Shown here piece after piece: positions 6,968 to 11,383 of a stretch of DNA of 11,383 bases. Origin of the DNA: an uncultured cyanobacterium (GTDB lineage Bacteria > Cyanobacteriota > Cyanobacteriia > Cyanobacteriales > Geitlerinemataceae); contig CAKZKB010000637.1 of assembly GCA_937121005.1 (NCBI GenBank), positions 1-11,383 of the forward strand, given 5' to 3'. The notes beneath the pieces were generated by a model, which saw nothing but the letters and a program-made list of their open reading frames with translations, searched no databases and was not told where the DNA came from. Each line of letters begins with the position of its first letter. The first letter of the stretch is position 1. Position numbers and translations under genes: made by a program.

Positions 6968-7027
6968 TTCCCGTTCTAAAATGCTTTCAATTCGGGCTTC
7001 GAGTTCTTGTAAATAACTATCGAAACT

Positions 7028-7786
7028 CTAAGCCAGTTCGTAGCCGTTGGCACGAATCTCGACACCGCAAATGGTTTCAGGGGCGATGGCAAAATCGACC
7101 TCTAAGATGCGGCGTTCGTCCTCTTCTTCGGGAGAGAGTTCTTCGATCTCCTGTTCCCGCATGAGTTCGATATCGGGAACCCATGCTTGCAGGCGATCGA
7201 GTATTTTTTGGCCATCGTCTTCCGACAGTTCAAAACTGCTGCGAATGGCAACAGGAACCGGCGATCGCTGCATCGACTCCACTAGCTGCTGGCGTTCGCT
7301 GTTGTCTAGGTTGTCTAGGCGATCGAGAAACAGTTTTACGGTTCGATCTTCCAAGCTGGTATCGGCAATGTCTTGCAAGACACGACGAGCGATCGTATAG
7401 GTTTGTTGTGCCGCTTGTTGTCGCAAGCGATTGATAAAGTAGCGCCGTTCTCGCCGTAAGGACTCGTGCCATTTGTAGCGAGAGCGATCGACCTCTTCCC
7501 GTGCCTGCTGTAACAGTTTTTGACGTTGGCGATCGGCTTCTTTTTGTACTTCTGCCAGGGTTCGCCGACGGCGATCGTCGAGGCGACGCTGTTTTTCGCG
7601 ATAAGCTGCCGCTTCGTTTTCTGCCGCATCTCGTTCTTGTTGCGCCTTTTCCCATTGCGATCGGATGCGGTCTCGCCGTTCGTCCATAGTCGTTAAAATG
7701 GGACGATACAGGAAGCGCTTTAACAAGTAAACCAAAATTGCAAAGTTGACAATTTGGGCGACAACGGTAAACCAATCGAGTAGCAT
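7028..7786 (-). CDS. atpF: N-ATPase b subunit (delta-like C-terminus), ended by an amber codon
   Basis: AtpF forms the peripheral stalk. The 252-residue product has one N-terminal membrane helix (residues 5-25, with VNFAILVYLLKRFLYRPI), a very charged coiled coil (about 35-130), and a delta-like domain (about 130-252) that replaces the missing delta gene. It ends ANGYELA at a TAG (7028-7030). The downstream codons continue in frame as SFDSYLQELEARIESILERE. The duplicate copy reads REIAWSLDSYL at the same point, so the TAG stands where TGG (Trp) is expected: a one-base nonsense change. The loss removes only the final helix of this domain, so partial function is conceivable. The start follows GGGGGAGG at the end of atpE; the gap to atpE is 3 bp. 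The gene is well identified; the nonsense reading rests on the alignment with its own duplicate and recalled family endings. Confidence 0.88.
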   Translation of the reverse strand: MLLDWFTVVAQIVNFAILVYLLKRFLYRPILTTMDERRDRIRSQWEKAQQERDAAENEAAAYREKQRRLDDRRRRTLAEVQKEADRQRQKLLQQAREEVDRSRYKWHESLRRERRYFINRLRQQAAQQTYTIARRVLQDIADTSLEDRTVKLFLDRLDNLDNSERQQLVESMQRSPVPVAIRSSFELSEDDGQKILDRLQAWVPDIELMREQEIEELSPEEEDERRILEVDFAIAPETICGVEIRANGYELA

Positions 7787-7789
7787 ACG

Positions 7790-8071
7790 TTAGCCTCCCC
7801 CTTGTCCGCTCGTGAAATGATTCCAAAATGGATTAGCAAAAATTAGAATCATAGACACCACAAAACAGTAAATTGCCGTTGACTCAATTAATGCCATGCC
7901 CACGAACAAGGTGCGAGTAATGGTATTCGATTGGTCGGGTTGTTGCGCCAAAGCACGCATGGCATTTGCGAGGGCAATTCCCTCTCCAATTGCGGGCGCG
8001 ATCGCGCCAATAGCGATACAAAATCCGGCGGTCAAAATTGACATCATACCGACTAAACTGGTTTCGGTCAT
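7790..8071 (-). CDS. atpE: N-ATPase c subunit with Na+-binding signature
   Basis: The c subunit forms the ion-carrying rotor ring in the membrane. The 93-residue protein is the usual two-helix hairpin with a polar loop (RALAQQPDQSN, residues 39-49). The first helix has IGAIAPAIGEG with Glu30; the second has ALIESTAIY with Glu63, Ser64, Thr65 and Tyr68. Together these match the ligand set of Na+-type rings (Gln32, Glu65, Ser66, Thr67 and Tyr70 in Ilyobacter tartaricus), with Glu instead of Gln in the first helix as is typical of N-ATPases. Proton-type rings lack the Ser-Thr-Tyr set. The ATG is preceded by AGGAG about 10 nt upstream. It lies between atpB (21 bp upstream) and atpF (3 bp downstream), as in the standard order. 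Na+ specificity is inferred from family knowledge; the motif itself is directly visible. Confidence 0.95.
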   Translation of the reverse strand: MTETSLVGMMSILTAGFCIAIGAIAPAIGEGIALANAMRALAQQPDQSNTITRTLFVGMALIESTAIYCFVVSMILIFANPFWNHFTSGQGGG

Positions 8072-8092
8072 GGCTTCGATAACTCCTGATTG

Positions 8093-8773
8093 TTAGTGTT
8101 CGTTTTGCTGTCGGGCAGCGATTCCCGAGGCGATATAGACGATAGCAAGAATGGCAAAGACGTAAGCCTGAATGAAACCCACTAGCGCACCGAATAAACG
8201 CATGACGATCGGGACGAATAACGGGACGATCGACAGTAAGATTCCGACTAATATGCTAGCACTCATCACGTTTCCAAACAAGCGCACGGCGAGGGAAACG
8301 GTGCGAGAGACTTCGCTAACAATTTTAAAAGGCAGCATGACGGGGGTGGGTTCGATAAAATGTTCGAGATAGCCTTTCAGTCCAGAAAATTTGATGCCGT
8401 AAAAAGGGACAGCAAAAAAGACTAACAGGGCTAAACCTGCGGTGGTGGAAAGGGAACCCGCCGGAGATTGGTAGAAGGGGACGATCGTCAGTAAGTTGGC
8501 AACGACGAAGAATAAAAATATCGTCCCAATAAAGGGTAAAAACGGACGCGGATTTTGGTGGGTTGCTGCTTCAATTTGTTCGTTTACTGCCTCGACGATC
8601 GCTTCTAAACTGCTTTGCAGTCGCGATATTTCTGCCCCCGAAGACAGGCGGCGAGTCGCCCACCAAGACACGCCAACGAGTAACGCCATCACCAACCAAG
8701 TACAGAGGATGGTGGCATTAAGGGTGAGAAATCCCCATTGCCAAATTACGATATTGTCGGGGGTAATGTTCAT
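8093..8773 (-). CDS. atpB: N-ATPase a subunit
   Basis: Subunit a forms the two ion half-channels beside the c ring. The 226-residue membrane protein has about five or six hydrophobic segments. It carries the essential arginine in SLAVRLFGNVMSASILVG (Arg164, equivalent to E. coli Arg210) and a conserved Gln in the last helix (Gln202, in GFIQAYVFAIL). FFVVANLLTIVPF (residues 88-100) is also typical. The length is shorter than the cyanobacterial photosynthetic a subunit, as expected for N-ATPases. No strong Shine-Dalgarno is seen before the ATG, and a 19-bp palindrome (8820-8838) lies 46 bp upstream. The frame is intact. Confidence 0.94.
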   Translation of the reverse strand: MNITPDNIVIWQWGFLTLNATILCTWLVMALLVGVSWWATRRLSSGAEISRLQSSLEAIVEAVNEQIEAATHQNPRPFLPFIGTIFLFFVVANLLTIVPFYQSPAGSLSTTAGLALLVFFAVPFYGIKFSGLKGYLEHFIEPTPVMLPFKIVSEVSRTVSLAVRLFGNVMSASILVGILLSIVPLFVPIVMRLFGALVGFIQAYVFAILAIVYIASGIAARQQNEH

Positions 8774-8819
8774 TATTATGTCAGTTCCAAGAATTAATTA
8801 CAACAGAATTTCTATGTAG

Positions 8820-8838
8820 GGGCAAACGGCGTTTGCCC
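8820..8838. repeat. 19-bp palindrome between atpR and atpB
   Basis: Two 9-base arms, GGGCAAACG and CGTTTGCCC, surround one base. GTAGG just to the left (8816-8820) recalls the GTAGGG ends of the palindrome at 4981; the right side lacks the matching CTAC. It belongs to the general class of dispersed hairpin repeats in cyanobacterial spacers. Confidence 0.8.
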
Positions 8839-8864
8839 GATAGCACTGTTGCTGGAGAATGGAA

Positions 8865-9152
8865 TTAGTTTAAGCGCGGTTTGCCAATTTTTCCTTTCCA
8901 AGACACTAAGATGGTGCGACCGATAATAAAGCCAATTAAGGCCGCGATCGCCCGCTTCCAGTCGCCATCCATGACGATATAAAATCCGAACAAGGTGATA
9001 GCCGTCCGACCGATCGCGCTACCCACAACTAAGCGAAATGGCCACTGGGTTGAGGGCAATTGACGCACGGTAATCCACAGGCTATAAAAGTAGAAAATGC
9101 CGAGGGCAATTCCCGCGATCGCGGATAAAGTCAATGTCAAAAATTCGTGCAT
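8865..9152 (-). CDS. atpR: N-ATPase accessory membrane protein AtpR
   Basis: AtpR is a small membrane protein found only in N-ATPase operons; a role in assembling the c ring has been proposed, with its membrane arginines meeting the ring glutamates. The 95-residue product has three hydrophobic segments (about 3-27, 38-60 and 67-85) and conserved arginines Arg30 in WITVRQLP, Arg49 in AIGRTAITLFGF and Arg79 in GFIIGRTI. The ATG has a strong GGAGGT (9161-9166) about 8 nt upstream. It lies directly before atpB, but a MITE-like element (9180-9314) separates it from atpQ, normally its close neighbour. Together with atpQ it identifies the operon as N-type. Confidence 0.88.
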   Translation of the reverse strand: MHEFLTLTLSAIAGIALGIFYFYSLWITVRQLPSTQWPFRLVVGSAIGRTAITLFGFYIVMDGDWKRAIAALIGFIIGRTILVSWKGKIGKPRLN

Positions 9153-9179
9153 TTTTTTGTACCTCCGTGATGTAAATTT

Positions 9180-9314
9180 GTAAGTATTCAGGTGGTACAG
9201 AGAAACCCGGTTTCTCGCTTATAGCCGGACAAAATCCAAGTTTTTCCCTTCAGAAACCGGGTTTCTACACCCGTTTAGCCTAGCATACCTGAATCCTTAC
9301 CCCTGAATAGTTAC
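9180..9314. mobile_element. MITE-like element, copy 2, core inverted relative to copy 1
   Basis: The first 121 bp (9180-9300) match copy 1 at 6304. The left 36 bp are identical, and the right 49 bp are nearly identical in the same orientation. The 36-bp core (9216-9251), however, matches the reverse complement of copy 1's core at 32 of 36 positions. A second terminal-like motif, CCCTGAATAGTTAC (9301-9314), follows the first; its complement matches the left end slightly better than the first one does. With this included, the element is flanked by TGTAAATTT (9171-9179 and 9315-9323), a possible target duplication. It lies between atpQ and atpR, ending 10 bp from the atpQ stop, and interrupts no gene. 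Confidence 0.8.
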
Positions 9315-9324
9315 TGTAAATTTT

Positions 9325-9618
9325 TTATCGATCGCTTTCTCGTTGTACCCAAAACCAGGCATTCAAGCAACCGAGAACCACACCGACAAATAACATCATT
9401 AGCGTCCAAGAATAGGGACTCTCCCAAGTGGCATCGATCCAAATTCCCAAAGCAATAAATATCAATGTCGGGATGGTAACTGCCCAACCCACAAGGCCAA
9501 ACGTACCGACCCCGAACCAGGGATTAAAGAATTTTGACTGGCGCGATCGCCGTTTTTGTCGCATTTTTCTCCCTATTTGCTGGCGAAATTCATCTCGGTG
9601 TTCTCTCTCAGGTGGCAC
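9325..9618 (-). CDS. atpQ: N-ATPase accessory protein AtpQ (AtpI-like)
   Basis: AtpQ is the N-ATPase relative of AtpI, thought to help assemble the rotor ring. I place the start at a GTG (9618) because a strong AAGGAGG (9627-9633) lies 8 nt upstream, giving 97 residues. A TTG further up would add 12 residues but has no such signal. The product has a very basic cytoplasmic N-terminus (GRKMRQKRRSRQSK) and two membrane helices (about 35-60, with GTFGLVGWAVTIPTLIFIALGIWID, split by no charge, and 70-92, with MLFVGVVLGCLNAWFWV). The start overlaps the end of atpC by 11 bp, a sign of translational coupling. The stop is beside the right flank of MITE-like copy 2, which widens the gap to atpR to 172 bp. 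Confidence 0.88.
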   Translation of the reverse strand: MPPEREHRDEFRQQIGRKMRQKRRSRQSKFFNPWFGVGTFGLVGWAVTIPTLIFIALGIWIDATWESPYSWTLMMLFVGVVLGCLNAWFWVQRESDR

Positions 9619-10006
9619 GTTTTTGTCCTCCTTGGCGGGCAATTTGGCGGGCAAATCCAGCTTCGAGTTTGGCGGTGGCGCTGCGGGCTTTTTTCTCGCG
9701 ATCGTCGAGGCGACGAAATTCCGCTTCGATGGTTTTTTCTAAGCGTTCCAAACTGCGATCGCGAATGGCGCGACGAGTGGAAACAAACACATTTTCTCCC
9801 GATTTGACTAAAATTCCATTGTCGATGGCGACAAATGTTTCGCCTTCCGATGCCGATTCAAACGACAATATTCCGGGAACCAACGCCGCCACAAAATCGA
9901 CGTGATGAGGTAACAAGCCAAAGGATCCGTATTCGCTTTCGGCGGTGACTTTCTCCACTGGTTCGTCGAGTAACAGTTCTGTGGGGACGAGAATTGTTAA
10001 GTTCAT
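9608..10006 (-). CDS. atpC: N-ATPase epsilon subunit
   Basis: Epsilon sits on the central stalk with gamma and can regulate ATP hydrolysis. The 132-residue protein has an N-terminal beta-sandwich (about 1-85) with the typical YGSFGLLPHHVDFVAALVPG, and a C-terminal helical part (about 88-132) rich in charged residues. Length fits the family. The ATG overlaps the TGA of atpD as ATGA and is preceded by GAGGAGGAAG (10011-10020), a strong Shine-Dalgarno within the atpD tail, so the two are translationally coupled. Its 3' end overlaps atpQ by 11 bp. The atpD-atpC order at the front of the operon is characteristic of N-ATPases. No damage is visible. Confidence 0.92.
   Translation of the reverse strand: MNLTILVPTELLLDEPVEKVTAESEYGSFGLLPHHVDFVAALVPGILSFESASEGETFVAIDNGILVKSGENVFVSTRRAIRDRSLERLEKTIEAEFRRLDDREKKARSATAKLEAGFARQIARQGGQKRAT
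9627..9633 (-). promoter_or_regulatory. Ribosome binding site fixing the GTG start of atpQ
   Basis: AAGGAGG on the minus strand, 8 nt before GTG at 9618. It sits inside the end of atpC and decides between the GTG and an upstream TTG start of atpQ. Confidence 0.7.
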
Positions 10007-11383
10007 GCGGCTTCCTCCTCCTGGTTATTTTCTTCTTCGTCAGTGTCCTCCTTGTCCTCTTTTTGTGTTTTGGGGTCATCCTCGATCGCCCCAATCATGT
10101 AAAGCGACTGTTCCGATCGATCGCTAAATTCATCGTTAAGAATGCGATCGCATCCGGTTAACGCATCCTCCAAACTCACCAACTTGCCCTTTTTTCCTGT
10201 AAACTGTTCGGTGGTAAAAAAGGGTTGGGTTAGAAACCGTTCCAGTCGCCGCGCCCGGTTCACGGTTTGCCGATCTTCCCGCGATAGTTCTTCCATTCCT
10301 AACATGGCAATAATGTCTTTAAGATCCTCATAACTTGCCAAGGTTTGTTTCACCTCGCGGGCGATGCGATAGTGACGTTCTCCCGCGATCGTCGGAGTTA
10401 ACATTTTAGAATTCGACTCCAACGGATCCACCGCCGGATACAGGGCTTGACTGGCTCGCTGACGAGAGAGTACAATAGAAGAAGACAAATGTCCGAAGGT
10501 ATGAACTGCTGCCGGATCGGTGAAATCGTCCGCCGGAACGTACACCGCTTGCACCGAAGTAATTGCCGCCGCTTGGGTGTTGCTGATGCGTTCTTGCAGT
10601 TCGGAAAGTTCCGTTCCCAACGTCGGTTGGTAGCCCACGCGAGAGGGCAATCGTCCCAACAAACCGGACACTTCTTGCCCCGCTTGAATGAAGCGAAAAA
10701 TGTTGTCCATCAACAACAAAACATCTTGCTTGGCTTCGTCGCGAAAATACTCCGCCATCGTCAAAGCGGCGTGGGGAACTCGAAATCTTGCCCCCGGCGG
10801 TTCGTCCATTTGTCCGAACACCAAAACCGTATTTTCTAATACTCCCGCTTCCTGCATATCGCGGTACATTTCTTCGGCTTCGCGGTTGCGTTCCCCCACA
10901 CCACAAAAGAGGCTAATACCTTCGTGATGCGTCACCATATTGTTGATGGCTTCGGTAATCAAAACGGTTTTACCCACGCCCGCACCGCCAAACAATCCGG
11001 CTTTACCGCCGCGCTCTAAAGGTGCTAGAATGTCAATGGCTTTGATGCCCGTTTCCAGGATTTCGGAGGTGGTGGATCGATCGCTTAACGGAATCGGATC
11101 TTGATGGATCGATCGCCATTCGCCTCCGGTAATTTCCTCTTGGCGATCGATGGTGTTGCCAAACACATCGAAAACGCGCCCCAAAACGCGATCGCCGACG
11201 GGAACCGTTAGCGTTTCTTGGGTGTTGCGAACCTGCGAACCCCGCGCCAAACCGGAAGTCGGAGTCAAGGCGATACAGCGTACCGCATCGCGATCGCTGT
11301 GGCTGACAATTTCCAGGACGATCGCCTCGTTTGGCAGAGTTCGTCCTGTGCCAGCCTTCTGTAATAGGTTGTTGCACTCAGCC
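10003..11383 (-). CDS. atpD: N-ATPase beta subunit (5' end beyond the window)
   Basis: Beta carries the catalytic sites of F1. The open frame reaches the right edge (first visible residues AECNNLLQKAGTG), so about 460 residues are seen and only a short N-terminus is missing; the first visible Met/Leu-type starts are internal. Visible motifs are VLEIVSHSDRDAVRCIALTPT, Walker A GGAGVGKT (10966-10989), GERNREAEEMYRDM, LLLMDNIFRFIQAGQEVSGLL (Walker B region), YVPADDFTDPAAVHTF, and MEELSRED at the DELSEED position. It ends with FLTQPFFTTEQFTGKKGKL, typical of beta, and then an unusual 26-residue tail that is more than half Asp/Glu. It is the first gene of the atpDCQRBEFAG operon, overlapping atpC by ATGA. 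The frame is intact in what can be seen. Confidence 0.95.
   Translation of the reverse strand, partial: AECNNLLQKAGTGRTLPNEAIVLEIVSHSDRDAVRCIALTPTSGLARGSQVRNTQETLTVPVGDRVLGRVFDVFGNTIDRQEEITGGEWRSIHQDPIPLSDRSTTSEILETGIKAIDILAPLERGGKAGLFGGAGVGKTVLITEAINNMVTHHEGISLFCGVGERNREAEEMYRDMQEAGVLENTVLVFGQMDEPPGARFRVPHAALTMAEYFRDEAKQDVLLLMDNIFRFIQAGQEVSGLLGRLPSRVGYQPTLGTELSELQERISNTQAAAITSVQAVYVPADDFTDPAAVHTFGHLSSSIVLSRQRASQALYPAVDPLESNSKMLTPTIAGERHYRIAREVKQTLASYEDLKDIIAMLGMEELSREDRQTVNRARRLERFLTQPFFTTEQFTGKKGKLVSLEDALTGCDRILNDEFSDRSEQSLYMIGAIEDDPKTQKEDKEDTDEEENNQEEEAA

Noticed and set aside
7028..7030. TAG read as pyrrolysine or another recoded residue
   Set aside because: No reason to expect pyrrolysine in a cyanobacterium, and the expected residue is Trp, one base change away; a nonsense mutation or sequencing error is simpler.
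4063..11383. The main photosynthetic/respiratory F-type ATP synthase operon
   Set aside because: Cyanobacterial main operons have atpI-H-G-F-D-A-C with a delta gene and a separate beta/epsilon pair; here the order is D-C-Q-R-B-E-F-A-G with atpQ and atpR, which is the N-ATPase arrangement.

Overview
The window is from a cyanobacterium. GCGATCGC-type octamers (HIP1-like) are very frequent on both strands, heptameric short tandem repeats fill several gaps, and the gene content includes an NDH-1 ndhF/ndhD pair of the cyanobacterial CO2-uptake class. Genus cannot be told from the sequence; N-ATPases are known mostly from halotolerant or alkaliphilic cyanobacteria, which is only a hint.

Layout. 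Positions 47-514 (minus) hold a small lipoprotein gene of unknown function. It diverges from ndhF (660-2519, plus) and ndhD (2547-4043, plus), membrane proton-pumping subunits of a specialised NDH-1. From 4063 to the right edge, everything is on the minus strand and forms one operon in the order atpD-atpC-atpQ-atpR-atpB-atpE-atpF-atpA-atpG. This is the diagnostic order of the N-ATPase, a laterally spread, probably Na+-translocating F-type ATPase without a separate delta gene. atpD runs off the right edge. The c subunit carries the full Na+-ligand set.

How the genes fit together. NdhF/NdhD would belong to a thylakoid NDH-1 that drives CO2 hydration, but no cup (CO2-hydrating subunit) gene follows ndhD; ndhD meets atpG tail to tail with 19 bp between them. 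The N-ATPase would use ATP to extrude Na+, or the reverse.

Signs of damage. The N-ATPase operon looks partly broken. (1) atpF ends at an amber codon exactly where the family has Trp, and the same frame continues for 163 codons through a second copy of its delta-like C-terminal domain. (2) atpA loses its frame just after the arginine-finger motif SVSRVG; an apparent internal deletion joins it to a frameshifted 43-codon remnant of its C-terminus. (3) All four larger gaps of the operon (atpQ/atpR, atpR/atpB, atpF/atpA, atpA/atpG) contain palindromic or MITE-like repeats. Two copies of one 121-bp element have identically oriented ends but oppositely oriented 36-bp cores, and one copy has a clean 8-bp target duplication. 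The other ATPase genes look intact. No rRNA, tRNA, CRISPR array or transposase gene was seen.
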